A stretch of 64,000 bases of DNA from Datura wrightii. Its lineage: Eukaryota > Streptophyta > Magnoliopsida > Solanales > Solanaceae. Location: assembly GCA_035772735.1 (NCBI GenBank), contig JASDFA010000007.1:77387501-77451500 (forward strand), given 5' to 3'. The notes under the pieces are model-generated. The model was given only the letters and a program-made list of their open reading frames with translations, did not search any database and was not told where the DNA came from. Position numbers and translations under genes: made by a program. Positions 1-10,855 of the stretch are shown in pieces (the stretch's first letter is position 1; the number at the start of each line of letters is the position of its first letter).

Positions 1-1095
1 TCTGAATCTGAGTTTGGAGGACTCCTGATATCTACACCCCAGGAATAAATGCTCGGAGGGGGTGTGTATAAGGAAAACCATGGAAATATGAGGATCTGGA
101 TCCCCATCTTCGTCCCTTGCGGATGGCATGTCGCTCCGTAGAGCGACGTATCCTCGCCCCTACAGCTATTAACCCTGAGGTGGTCACGGAAGCTATATAG
201 GTATAATCCAGCCCAAAAAAACACAATTTACAAGTCTCAACTAACAACAACAACTAAACATGATAACATATTTCTGACATATTTTACTGGGATTCATACT
301 GGATTACTATGCTGAAGAAACTAACTTGCCGAAAGAAAATGCCTTAACATACCTCGTTTTCCGATTTATGATTAACTGATAAGCTCCAATTAGTATTCAA
401 TAGCTCTTCCCAATTGAAATCTTGTTACTGGAAAGATAGGACTAGTTTTAACAGTAAATTTGGCAAAAAGGAAAACTTTTTATATAAATATTAACTATAT
501 TTCAACTTTATGGAACATGGTTGAAACCTCATTATTTCTTGAAAGTATAGAAGGGAAAAATGCTTACTTTAATCCTGGGATTGTATTGAAACTAGTTTGG
601 AGCAATTCCAACAAATTTGGCTCAGCGGGACGACGATTCGCCGAGTGAATTTCACGCAACTAACTCCATAGAAATGCTCCCTGCAGCCTTATACTTTGAT
701 ACTCGAAGTTAATTTGGATTTGGATGGCGTTTAGCAGCGTAATCGGATGAAAATTATATGTTTTCCTTTGTTCCTATCCTCTGTTGGTCGTGGTTTATGA
801 ATTATAACTTAACTTCTAAGTGTGAGATCCTTATATACTTGAGGCAGCAGACAAGGCGACGTGGCATGTTGCCCAACACGCTGATTCTGCTCCGTGCCAT
901 GTTGGCTAACATGGAGGAGCAGCTCCGTGCCACTTTGCCCCTCCGGGCAGCTTGGTTCGGCCTCCTCTCGCGAAATCCCAACTTGGCACTCGTTCGGCCT
1001 TTCCCCAGGCCCTTTCCTCATACATATGGCACTCTAAAACTCTCAACCAACATGCGAATAGGTCCACTAACCGCTAGAACTTACGAGGTGTAACA
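1..1095 (-). repeat. 3' LTR of element A (partial)
   Basis: This is a near-copy of 7393-8496, ending on the plus strand in GTGTAACA, so that the minus-strand LTR begins TGTTACACC. About 1.04 kb of the LTR lies outside the window. It lacks a roughly 15-base stretch present near 7550 in the other copy. It holds a GC-rich block (841-1010) next to a TATA-like site. Confidence 0.9.
831..837 (-). promoter_or_regulatory. TATA box of element A 3' LTR
   Basis: On the minus strand this reads TATATAA, placed about 260 bases into the LTR and directly downstream of the GC-rich block at 841-1010. The same site is conserved in the other LTR. The promoter role is inferred from position. Confidence 0.5.
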
Positions 1096-1110
1096 TCCTT
1101 CCCCCTTAAG
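1096..1110 (-). other. Polypurine tract of element A
   Basis: On the minus strand the sequence is CTTAAGGGGGAAGGA, directly abutting the TGTTACACC start of the 3' LTR. This is the expected plus-strand primer site for reverse transcription. Confidence 0.85.
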
Positions 1111-1372
1111 AACATTTGTCCTCGAATGTTAACTTCTACTTGCAAGAACCTTAACCTTGCAATTTCTTATTCTGGAAAAATTTCGGCAGAGTCTCCCCTG
1201 TAATATGGACTATCCAAAAACCTTGAAACGCAGAAAAGTCCAATACAGGTACTCCACACAAGACTATGGCATTCATTTCACAATAGACTGAAATCAACTA
1301 CTCCACATATACATGTATATAATGCAACTTATGAGACAACCATAACAACATACCTCTAGCTGCACAGTCTGA

Positions 1373-1822
1373 CTAAGTCTGAAATAACTGAGGATATCTG
1401 GTTTTCATATCATCTTCTGCTTCCCAGGTCATCTCCTCTCGGTTCTCATTTCTCCATAACACCTTAACGAAAGCAACATCTTTAGTTCTTAGTCTACGAA
1501 TCTGCCGATCTAATATGGCTACTGGAACTTCTTCATAAGCTAACTCCTCAGCGATTTGGACGTCCTTGACTGGGACAACTTAGGAGGGATCTCCTATGCA
1601 CTTCCTAAGCATTGATACGTGAAAAACTGGGTGAACGGATTCTAATTCTGGGGGTAAATCCAATTCATAAGCCACCTGGCCTATCCTTCGGCAAATCTGA
1701 TAAGGCCCAATAAACCTTGGGCTGAGCTTGCCTTTCTTACCAAATCTCGTCACACCCTTCATCGGTGAAACCTTTAGGAATACCTTGTCACCCACATTAA
1801 ATTCTAGGTTTCTTCTCTGCAT
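1373..1822 (-). pseudogene. Integrase C-terminal region and chromodomain-like tail, element A
   Basis: The 5' part (1822-1580) gives an 80-residue open stretch with the integrase C-terminal signature: KVFLKVSPMKG, then RFGKKGKLSPRFIGPY, then PVFHVSMLRK. After a stop at about 1580 the frame continues with VKVLWRNEN and MTWEAEDDMKTRYP (about 1390-1470), which resembles the chromodomain-like end of Tekay/Del integrases. The pol frame closes with TAG at 1373-1375. Integrase inserts the cDNA; the tail is thought to steer it to heterochromatin. The copy cannot be functional because the frame is interrupted. Confidence 0.8.
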
Positions 1823-1837
1823 ATCAGCATAAGATTT

Positions 1838-2640
1838 CTAGCGGTTCTGAGCTGTCAGCAGACGTTCCTTGATAAGCTTTACTTTCTCTTCTGACTGATG
1901 AATAATATCTGGCCCAATCAATGCCGATTCTCCTACCTCAAACCAATTAGCTGGAGACCTACAGTTCCGCCCATATAACGCTTTATAAGGCGCCATCTGA
2001 ATTGCTGAATGATAATTGTTATTATAGGCAAATTCAATAAGTGGTAGATGTTCATCCCAACTGCCTCCAAAATCTAGCACACACGCCCGTAACATATCCT
2101 CGAGTGTCTGGATTGTATGTTCTGCCTGCCCGTCTGTCTGAGGATGGAAGGCTGTGCTCAGGTTAACCTGCATCCCCAGGCCCCTCTGAAAAGATTTCCA
2201 AAACTTAGTTGTAAACTACGCCCCTCTGTCAGAGATAATTGACAGCGGAACACCATGCAATCGGACTATTTCTCTAATATACAGCTCAGCATAATCTTCG
2301 GCTGAAAAGGTAGCTCTTACTGGCAGAAAGTGAGCTGATTTTGTCAACCTGTCAACAATTACCCAGATAAATTATATTTATGCCTGGTACGAGGTAACCC
2401 TACTACAAAATCCATATTAACTGCCTCCCATTTCCATAAAGGCATGGCTATATCCTGTATCAGTCCGCCTGGTTTCTGATGTTCAACTTTCACCTGTTGG
2501 CAATTGGGACATTGAGCTACAAATTCTGCTATCTCCTGTTTCATTCCCGGCCACCAGTAAATCTCTTTTACGTCATGCTACATTATAGTCAAACCTGGAT
2601 GGAGAGAGTAACGGGCATAATGTACCTCGCCCATAATTTG
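1838..2640 (-). pseudogene. Integrase zinc-binding and catalytic core, element A
   Basis: The zinc-binding domain is seen as a decayed histidine part near 2580-2640, followed by CPNCQQVK in the open stretch 2544-2359. The core follows: MDFVVGLPRT with the first Asp, IISDRG with the second near 2230, and HPQTDGQAEHT leading to the Glu region in 2173-1838. Stops and a frame change separate these parts. The family function is DDE strand transfer of retroelement cDNA in the nucleus. The fragment is clearly homologous to the integrases in elements B and C but is not translatable as one protein. Confidence 0.85.
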
Positions 2641-2775
2641 CTGGCAAAGCCCTGCCATGTCTAGAACGCAGAGGTGATCCCTATATCTCAAAACTCCATC
2701 CTCGGTTACCTGGAAATCTATCACTTCCCCTCGCTGGACCCTATTTCTGAGCTGAACCAGGCTAGGATCTTCATA

Positions 2776-3521
2776 CTACCGTTCTTTCACTTCCACAACC
2801 AATGATGATACTGCGGTATTCTGGATTACCGTTCCATTGTGTCCTGATTCCACTATACGAATGGCTAAACTAGCTAGCTGATGCAATTCTCGGGCCAATT
2901 CGTGCCGCTCGGGTTGTAAATATGCCAGGATTCCCATGGATTTGTGGCTAAGGGAATCTGCTACAACATTGGCCCTTCCTGGGTGATATAAAATATTCAC
3001 ATCATAATCCTTTAACAGCTCCAACCAGTGACGCTGCCGCAAATTCAACTCTTTCTGAGTGAAAATATACTACAGGCTTTTATGATCAGTGAAAATATCT
3101 ACATGGATGCCATACAGGTAATGTCTCCATATTTTTAAGGCATGAATTACCGCGGCTAACTCCAGGTCGTGGGTAGGGTAGTTCTTCTCATGCTTCCTCA
3201 ACTGCCTGGAAGCATAGGCAATCACCTACCATGCTACATCAAAACACATCCTAACCCAACACCTGAAATGTCACAATAAACTGCATAACCCTCTGTTCCT
3301 TCTGGCAACGCTAGCACCGGTGCCGATGTCAATCTTTCTTTCAGTTCCTGAAAGCTCTGCTCACATGCCTCAGTCCAATGGAATTTTGCTACCTTCTGCG
3401 TCAGTTCGGTTAAAGGTGCTGCTAAAGTGGAAAATCCTTCCACGAACCTTCTGTAATACCCGGCTAACCCTAGGAAACTATGTACCTCGGTCGGAGTGGT
3501 AGGTCTACACCATGTTTTCAC
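2776..3521 (-). pseudogene. Reverse transcriptase C-terminal part and RNase H, element A
   Basis: The stretch 3521-3234 carries the RT connection motif FLGLAGYYRRFVEGF and the start of RNase H with AVYCDISGVGLGCVLM, whose Asp is the first RNase H catalytic residue. The frame then shifts. The rest (about 3230-3050) is recognisable only in other frames, and 3048-2776 holds the end of the domain (RHWLELLKDYD, then HPGRANVVADSLS). RNase H removes the RNA strand during cDNA synthesis. The interruptions make this a pseudogene. Confidence 0.85.
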
Positions 3522-3596
3522 TGCCTCTATCTTCTATGTATCTACCTGTATACCAGCATCTGACACAATATGGCCCAAGAAGGCTACTGAATTCAG

Positions 3597-4274
3597 TCAA
3601 AATTCACATTTAGAAAATTTTGCATATAGCTGGCGATTTCTGAGAATTTGGAGCACTGTACGTAGATGATCCTGGTGATCTGCCTTTGAGAGAGAATACA
3701 CCAGAATGTCATCAATAAATACTATCACGAACAAGTCCAGGTATGGTCTGAAAATGTTATTCATCAGATCCATAAGCACTGCTGGGGCATTTGTCAGTAC
3801 GAAGGACATGACTAGAAATTCAAAGTGGTCGTATCTGGTCCTGAAGGCAGTCTTTGGAATATCTCTTTCATGAACCCGGACCTGATGATATCCTGATTTT
3901 AAGTCAATATTTGAAAAATACCTCACTCCCTGTACCTGACCAAATAGGTCGTCTATTCTGGGAAGCGGGTACTTATTCTTGATAGTGACTTTATTCAGTT
4001 TTCGATAGTCTATACACATAAGGAGGGAGCCTTCCTTCTTCCTCACGAACAGAACTAGCACACCCCATGGTGAGGTACTCGGCCTGATAAAGCCCTTGTC
4101 TAGCAAATCCTTCAATTGTTCCTTTAGTTCTCTGAGTTCAGCAGGAGCCATCCGATATGGAGGAATAGATATAGGCTGAGTGCCTAGTAATAGATCGATT
4201 GCAAAATCAATTTCCCTTTCTGGGGGAATACCAGGAAGCTCATCTGAAAATACGTTGGGAAATTCATTAACCAT
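3597..4274 (-). pseudogene. Reverse transcriptase core, element A
   Basis: An open stretch of 225 residues covers the RT fingers and palm: PPYRMAPAELRELKEQL, GFIRPSTSPWGVLVLFVRKK, CIDYRKLNKVTIKNKYPLPR, motif A FSNIDLKSGYHQ, and motif C FIDDILVYS. The catalytic Asp residues of motifs A and C are therefore kept. This is the best preserved part of element A. It lacks its own start because RT is normally cut from a Gag-Pol polyprotein. The frame is broken on both sides. Confidence 0.9.
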
Positions 4275-4556
4275 TGGAATAGACTGAAGGGTCGGAGGCT
4301 CTGCCCGAACATCCTAAACTCTGACAATATGATAAATGCACCCTTTTGCTATCAATTTTCTCGCCCGAATATAGGAAATAAACCTACCTTTTGGCGTGGT
4401 TGTACTACCTTTCCACTTCCATACTGCCTCCCCTAGAAAGTGGAATCGGACAATCTTGGTCTAACATTCGACATTGGCATAGCACGGAGCTAGCCAATTC
4501 ATACCCATAATGGCATCAAAATCAACCATATCTAGTAATATCAAATCTGTCGTAGT

Positions 4557-4769
4557 CTAACGATTGGAAACCTCTATTGTGCACCCCCAATAGACCTTTC
4601 TGGCTATAATAGAGTCACCAACAGGTGTAGACACTAAGAAAGGTCGCTGAAGCAATTCCAACATAATTCTAAACTTCCGAACCACCAACAGTGTAACATA
4701 GAACAAGGTAGATCTTGGATCTATCAACACATAAGCAGGATGAGAGCAAATGTTTAGCATACCTGTCAC
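4557..4769 (-). pseudogene. Aspartic protease fragment, element A
   Basis: A 70-residue open stretch contains LIDPRSTLFYVT followed by FLVSTPVGDSI, matching the retropepsin region upstream of RT in the sister elements. In B and D the active-site loop reads DPGAT; here the Gly is Arg, which should inactivate the enzyme even without the frame breaks. Retropepsin would normally cleave the Gag-Pol polyprotein in the virus-like particle. Confidence 0.75.
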
Positions 4770-4799
4770 AACATCTGGTGACGACTCTGACTTCGTTGC

Positions 4800-6149
4800 C
4801 CCAGGATTGCATAAGTTCGGTCTGGGCCTGCACCTAAACTGGAGCCCCTGATCTGCCTCGGCCTCTTCCTGCTGAAACTGAGGGCCTATGCCCTGCCGGG
4901 GATGCTGGAGCTCGTGATCCTATCGAGGACCTATCCTGTCGATCCTGGTCACCCTGACCCTAGATGGAAAATTCCTCATCTGATGACCTTCCTGTCCACA
5001 AATGTAGCATGTTATTGAACCATACCTACATGCTCCAGAGTGGCGTCGACTTCAAGTAGGGAAAAGTGGTATTGTAAACCCACTATGCTGTTGTGAACCT
5101 ACTGGTCGCGAACCTTCGCCGGGCTCTAGCTGCCCTCGGCGACTAGACCTGCTCCTCTGCCGCTGTGGTGGAGGCAGGGGTCTAGGCGGCGTATCTGATA
5201 ACTGTGGCCTAGGTCCTCCCCGAGACTCCTCCTGTAATTCACCCAGTCTGTCCCTGCGACGCTGCTCCTGACTTGTCCTCCTAATCTCCCGTTGCCTCTG
5301 TCTGATACCCTCAATATTCTGAGCGAATGCCTACACACGGGCGATATCCATATCCTCTCACAGTGTGGCTGTAATGCAGGTCTAAACATATTCTGGGTTC
5401 AGCCGCATAATAAAGCTGTGTAGCCTAGATGGAATTGTGTCCAAAAAGGCTGGCGCATATCGAGCCAAGGAATCAAACCTCATGGCATATTCCCGAACAC
5501 TCATCGACCCGTGCTCCAAGTGTAGGAACTAATCAACCCGGGCTTGTCGAATCTCCCACGATAGGTAATGATCCAAGAAAGCCTCTGAGAAGCTGGGTCA
5601 GGTCGGAGGGGAAGCATCTCTCCCTCAGGACCTCTCCCAACTCTCATACCACAACACGGCGATGTCCTGTAGTCGGAATACCGCCAACTCAATTGACTCT
5701 GTGGGTGTAGTATGCATCACCCTGAAAATCCTCTGCATCTGGTCTAAGAAGTCTTGAGGGTCCTTGGTTCGATCTGTTCCAGTGAATTGCGGGGGACTTA
5801 GTTCTAGGAACTCTCGGACTGTCGAACTACCAGGCCCTCCTAAAGATTCTGCAACTGTAGGTGGCCCTGGATGGTGCTGAGCAGCCATTATCTGTGCTAG
5901 CATAACCATCGCGCTTCTGACCTCCTGGTAGGATGGTAGGGGTATAGAAACTGCTGGAGGCGGTGCCGTCACATCGACCATCCCAAGCGGCTCCTGACGT
6001 GGTGAAGATTGCTGGGGAGGTCGAGATGATACCTCTGTATCGTCCTCAGATCGGGCCGATTCTGATCGAGGCTGGGGCACCCTGATGGTGCCCTCTCCTA
6101 CTGCTATATCTAACCTCCTACCTGTCGTAGGGTGTTGTTGGTCCGACAT
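4800..6149 (-). pseudogene. Gag of element A, frameshifted
   Basis: The N-terminal part is open from the ATG at 6149 to 5625 (174 residues; MSDQQHPTTGRR start). It has a low-complexity Pro/Ser/Glu-rich head and a capsid-like section (FLELSPPQFTGTDRT, DPQDFLDQMQRIFRVMHTT). The rest continues in other frames. Near 4965-5005 a CCHC-like zinc knuckle is visible (CYICGQEGHQMRNF), in which the last Cys has become Phe. Gag builds the cytoplasmic particle and packages the RNA. The start is chosen by its position 213 bases inside the 5' LTR boundary. Confidence 0.75.
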
Positions 6150-6345
6150 TCTCTGTAAACAAAAGAGTATAATGAGCTTTGGGACTCAACCCTATACTGT
6201 ACCGCTCTATAGCATGACTGAATAAGAAGAAAGAGTAACCATCCTATCATGCCTTGCAGCCTCCTGCTTATAGTATGTGGTGCATAACACATCCTTAGAA
6301 AAGACTCTACTTAGCACGGCTTGCATACTCCCTGGGACACGACCT

Positions 6346-6356
6346 GCTTTGATACA
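6346..6356 (-). other. Primer-binding site of element A (tRNA-iMet type, decayed)
   Basis: Minus-strand TGTATCAAAGC lies six bases inside the 5' LTR end. It resembles TGGTATCAGAGC, the tRNA-iMet complement that is intact in element B. Confidence 0.65.
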
Positions 6357-6361
6357 GAGTT

Positions 6362-8496
6362 TGTCACGCCCCACCTTGGGAGGCATGACTGGCACCTGAT
6401 GCCCTACTAGGACCTGAACTACTGAGCTGATTAAGCCAAAGCACCTCTGGTGCTGGGCTGACTCTAACTCTGGAATCAAGAAAACAATGGGCTATATAGC
6501 GGTTGTTACAACGCCCAGCCAGCAAGGCCAATAGCCACCTGTGAAAATAAACAACTAACCAGAGAAAAACAAACATAGGGAGTCCTATGCAGGCCGACAA
6601 GGCCACCATGATATCTAGTTATAACTGGATAACGAAATCAGATGCTAAACTGAGCTATGATTGACAAGGCCACCAATCAATAGCTAAACAGGGCTCCACA
6701 CGGCCAACACACATAATCTAAAACACATATGGGCCCCACACGGCCGATATCATCTAACCACAGGGAAGTAATGCAATCTACAAGCCTCTAGGAGTAATAA
6801 GATGGTCGGGACAGGGCCCCGACCTACCCAAGTTGTACAAACAAAAGAAGTAAACCTCTATCACACAAGCTCCGAAAGAAAGGAGCTGATGGTTCTGTAC
6901 GGCTGACTGGAACTGTGAGGGACCTGCTTCTCATCTATGTGTACCTGCAAGCAAGTAATGCAGCACCCCAGAATATGGTGTCAGTTTCACAGGTACTGAG
7001 CATGTAAAGCAGTAACTTTAAATAACTGAAAGTAAGGAAATAGAACTGAAAATAACTGAAGTAAAGGAAATGGACTAAAAATGACTGAAGTAGTGAAATC
7101 AGGACTAAACATAACTGTGATAAGAAGGGTAGGGGTCATACCTGACAAACGAGGCGTCCTACTGTCTAACTATCAGTAACTAAAGCAAACATAAACCTTA
7201 CCTAGCCCCCATAAGCCGAAAGGTATAATCAGCACAGAACAACCCACCTGGGCCCCCATTAGCCCTAGTAAGTACACCTCAATCTATATACCCCTATCCA
7301 GGTCATACTGAGTCAACTACCATCTATAAGCGTCCTGTCGATCCCCTGGGTCTGCAACTGGGCCTGCTCGACCCCTGACTGTAGCTGTGTCTGAATCTGA
7401 GTCTAGAGGGCTCCTGATATCTACACCCTAGGCGTAAATGCTCAGCGGGGGTGTGTATAAGGCCAACCACGACAATATGAGGATCTGGATCCCTATCTTC
7501 GTCCCTTGCGGACGGCATGCCGCTCCATAGAGCAACGTATCCTCGCCCCTAGCGGGTGAGTGACACAGCTATTAACCTGGGGTGGTCACGGAAGCTATAC
7601 AGGTATAATCCAGCCCAAAACAATACAATTTAAAAGACTCAACTGACAACGACAACTAAACATGATAACATATTCCTGACATATTTTACTGGGATTCATA
7701 CCGGATTACTATGCTGAAGAAACTAACTTGCCGAAAGAAAATTCCTTAACATACCTCGTTTGCCAGTTTCTGATTAACTGATAAGCTCCAATTAGTATTC
7801 AATAGCTCTTCCCAACTGAAATCATGTTACTGAAAAGGTAGGACTAGTTTTAATACTAAATTCGGAAAAAGAAAAACTTTATATATAAATATTAACTATA
7901 TTTAAACTTTATGGAACACGGTCGAAACCTCATTATTTCTCGAAAGTCTAGAAGGGAGAAATGCTTACTTTAAGCCTGGGATCGTATTGACACTAGTTTG
8001 GAGCAATTCCAACAACTTTAGCTTAGCGGAACGACAATTAGCCGCGCAAATTTCATGAAACTAACTCCATAGAAATGCTCCCTGCAGCCTTATACTTCGA
8101 TACCCGAAGTTAATTTGAATTTGGACGGTGTTTAGCAGCGTAATCGGATGAAAATTATATATTTTCCTTCGTCCCTATCCTCTGCCGGTCGTGGTTTATT
8201 AATTATAACTTAACTTTTAAGTGTGAGATCCTTATATACTTGAGGCAGCAGACAAGGCAACGTTGCACGTTGCCCAACACGTTGATTCTGCTCCCTGCCA
8301 CGTTAGCTAATGTGGAGGAGCAACTCCGTGCCACTTTGCCCCTCTGGGCGGCTTGGTTCGGCCTCCTCTCGCGAAATCCCAACTTGGCACTTGTTTGGCC
8401 TTTCCCCGGGCCCTTTCCTCATATGTATGGCACTTTAAAACTCTCAACCAACATGTGAATAGGTCGGCTAAATGCTAGAACTTACGGGGTGTAACA
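6362..8496 (-). repeat. 5' LTR of element A (complete, 2135 bp)
   Basis: The LTR runs on the minus strand from TGTTACACCCCG (8496) to GGCGTGACA (6362), with TG...CA ends. It carries a GC-rich block at 8240-8420 and a TATA-like site at 8232-8238. Between 7010 and 7140 there is a degenerate series of ACTGAA-type words. It holds no gene; the small ORFs inside are chance. Confidence 0.92.
8232..8238 (-). promoter_or_regulatory. TATA box of element A 5' LTR
   Basis: Minus-strand TATATAA, identical in place to the site in the 3' LTR copy. It lies just downstream of the GC-rich block 8240-8420. This would drive element transcription, by inference. Confidence 0.5.
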
Positions 8497-9461
8497 TACC
8501 CATTAGTATTTCCTCACCCATATCTTAATTTTCTTTTTCAAGAAAAATTAAATTAAGGAAATACAACCCACATTTGCAACTATGAGTTTTCAACTTAAAA
8601 TTTAGAGGAAACACTAAAATCATACTAATTGAGTAAATCTAAAATCAAATACACAGTACCCGACCCAAATCAACCCCAATTATTCACACACCCTTAGCAA
8701 AAAATTTAGCTACTCATGTAAATAAAATAAGACATTGCATTAATTAATAATTCAATATCCAATCACAAACTTGAGTAAAAGAAATTCAAGCAAGGTCTGA
8801 ACTCCAATGGAAGTTTCTACCTTCACAATGAAGGAAATGACTCTTTCTCTTTCTACTTCTCTCTACTTTCTATAAAAGCCAAAAGAAATGGAATTGATTC
8901 CCCCTTCTAGAAAGGAATATTTAAGTCTTTTATGAGAGATACAAAAAAATAGGGTACTAATCTGCTCCTCTTTTTTCGTATTTGTCATTTTTTCCCCTGG
9001 CTGACAGGCCTCACTTGCGATTCACTGGCGGTTTGCCGGTGCAGGTTCACCGAAACACCGGTCATCTAGAGCTGAAGGATAGTGAGGTTTTTGGCTCTTT
9101 GGTGCTGGCACCGGCAGTTCTCCGGTGCTGATCCACGGATCGTCGGTTGGTCCCAGCTCCTAGCAGTAAATTCTTCAGTACTTTGGCATCGCCGGTGCTC
9201 ATCTGCGGTCCGATGGTCTCCACCCTTCTTCCAGACAATAGACAACTGCGATCAATCTGGCGTTTCGCCGCGTCCTCCGGTGGAGCGCCTGTCATCAACT
9301 TTATTTCCATGTTGTTTGCTCAATTTCATGATTTTCTCTATTCAAGTTAAGTACCTGCAAGGATAAAAAAGAAAAGGCATAAAATCCACCTAATTGACTT
9401 GAAACCTAAGCAAAAACTCATGTTTAAGAGCCTAATGAGTTGGTAAATTACCTACTCATTA
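8497..9461 (-). repeat. Tat/Athila-like LTR fragment, minus strand
   Basis: The reverse complement matches 16590-17520 in order: the start region with 'accaactcattagg', the TTGCAGGTA segment, the GC-rich block (9000-9310 here), the CTCACTTG segment, and the AT-rich part with 'gatatgggtgag'. The start corresponds to about 9461. The 3' end is cut at 8497 by the insertion of element A. No internal region follows at 9462, so this was the outer edge of a 5' or solo LTR. Confidence 0.75.
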
Positions 9462-9514
9462 ATGTTAAGCATCGTTCAAAACCAGTCTTGAAGTGAATAA
9501 ATTAGAAAGAAGTA

Positions 9515-10855
9515 ATGACAAATTTCTTAAGTTCTCAAATCCTCGAGAAAATTCTTAGGGCTTTCGGTGCTCTGACTGCTCTTGCTTGTGGAAATTTTCT
9601 AGCATCAGATAGAAGAACCACCCTTGAATTGATCCTTATTTTCATTTTTCTCTTTATTACTTTACTTTTTCTAAGAACAAGAAGAAAAAAGAGTATGATT
9701 CTTTTTTTCACTTTTTTCCTTCTTTGTCTTTTTAGTTGCCTTTTTGGATTCTTTATTATGGACTTTATTTTTGATTTTATAAAGCTCTCCATAGCTTTGA
9801 TTTTTGGTGTATCATCTACATCGAATGAAAGTGAAAATTTGGCTAGAGAATTAGGAAGTCTTCCACGCCTGGAATCAGAATCTAGTTCGGAATTACTCAA
9901 TACTTTTTGAACCCTTATTGCCACGAAGAATGAGGTAGAAATATATCGGCCTATACGATTGTTAGAGAATGGGTTCTACTATAATCTACCGCCTCAGAAC
10001 ACTCCGGGAGATTAGGTTGCCCTTGTTCGCAAGAATTTCAATTCTGCTATAAATGTGGCCCATTTTCTCTCGATTTTTGATAGGGAATATTTCAAACTTC
10101 GGGTATTAGAGAGAAAGGTCTTTGTCCAAGATAAACTCCTTAACTTAATTCTTGAGGAAGAGAATATTTCAGAGATTTTTCTGAAATCCCCTTACTCAAA
10201 TATCCGAAAGAGGCTTATCACTTTCTTGAAGACAAGCTTTAGCCTATTGGCAATCCACGCTATGCTTTTCCACAAAATCTTCTTGAAGGGAGTCTTCACT
10301 TTTTTTTACAAGATTTGGCTGAATGGGGTAAACATTCAAGCATTTACCAAGTTTTTTTGGGTTATTTTCTTGATTCTAATTGATTTCCTTTTTTTCATGC
10401 TTTGCGTTGGTCAACTACCAACTAAAGTACTCTATACTTCTTCACTATTTGTACAGGGAAGGTGGAATAAATTCAATGTCTCTTTTTTTTTTTGGGGGGG
10501 GGGGGGGCAGAGAAATCAAAGAATGAACCAAACCAATGCAAAAGCATGTAATTCTTCCTACTGTAAGTGATCTGGATTTATCCAAAGTTCCACTTCTTCC
10601 TTCCTTTCTATTAGTAGCTCTTTTTCAACTAGGTCAAATGCACAAAGCGCTCAACTTGAGTTAAGCCAATTTGATGGGATCTGCTCAAATAGCATAGAGT
10701 TGCTTCGACTCAGGGGTAGGGAGTTAACTAAGAAGTGGAACATAGTAGATCTTATTCAGGCTGTTATGGGAGACGAGGATATTCAAATTCTAGGACACCT
10801 CCATGATACCTATTACGATGTTCTCTTAAGGGGGTATTCGAGTTGGCTTTTTTAA
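9515..10855 (+). pseudogene. Unrecognised interrupted ORF, organelle-like
   Basis: One reading frame runs 447 codons from the ATG at 9515 to the TAA at 10853-10855, with only three internal stops: TGA at 9908, TAG near 10013 and TGA at 10568. The N-terminal 131 residues hold two hydrophobic segments (about residues 38-54 and 60-95), so a membrane protein is plausible. A charged part follows (VFVQDKLLNLILEEENISE). From about 10210 a different frame also reads protein-like (EAYHFLEDKL, then PIGNPRYAFPQNLLEGSLHF), so a frameshift is possible. The C-terminal part reads WNIVDLIQAVMGDEDIQILG. The 9908 and 10013 stops are one C-to-T change from CGA and CAG. I do not recognise the family. Confidence 0.4.
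10483..10507 (+). repeat. Homopolymer pair T11-G14
   Basis: Eleven T are followed directly by fourteen G, inside the interrupted ORF. Such a run may vary in length or be a sequencing weak point, and it could account for a frame change. Confidence 0.9.

Larger units (their letters stand above)
1..8496 (-). mobile_element. Element A: Ty3/gypsy chromovirus (Tekay/Del-like), decayed, left end beyond window
   Basis: Read on the minus strand, the order is 5' LTR (8496-6362), a tRNA-iMet-like primer site, gag, protease, reverse transcriptase, RNase H, integrase with a chromodomain-like tail, a polypurine tract and a 3' LTR whose end lies outside the window. Bases 1-1095 are a second copy of 7393-8496, which identifies the LTR pair. 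The domain order (RT-RNH-IN) is that of Ty3/gypsy, and the C-terminal motif after integrase points to a chromovirus. All coding parts carry frameshifts and stops. The element is inserted in a Tat/Athila-like LTR fragment on its right side. The 5-bp target duplication cannot be checked because the left flank is missing. Confidence 0.9.

Noticed and set aside
758..1093. 111-codon ORF in the 3' LTR of element A
   Set aside because: The same place in the 5' LTR (8240-8458) is open for only 72 codons with a different start. Chance opening in a GC-rich block.
9535..9924. 129-codon Lys/Arg-rich ORF on the minus strand
   Set aside because: It mirrors the hydrophobic plus-strand frame, whose reading is longer and continues past its stop. 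Taken as a shadow.
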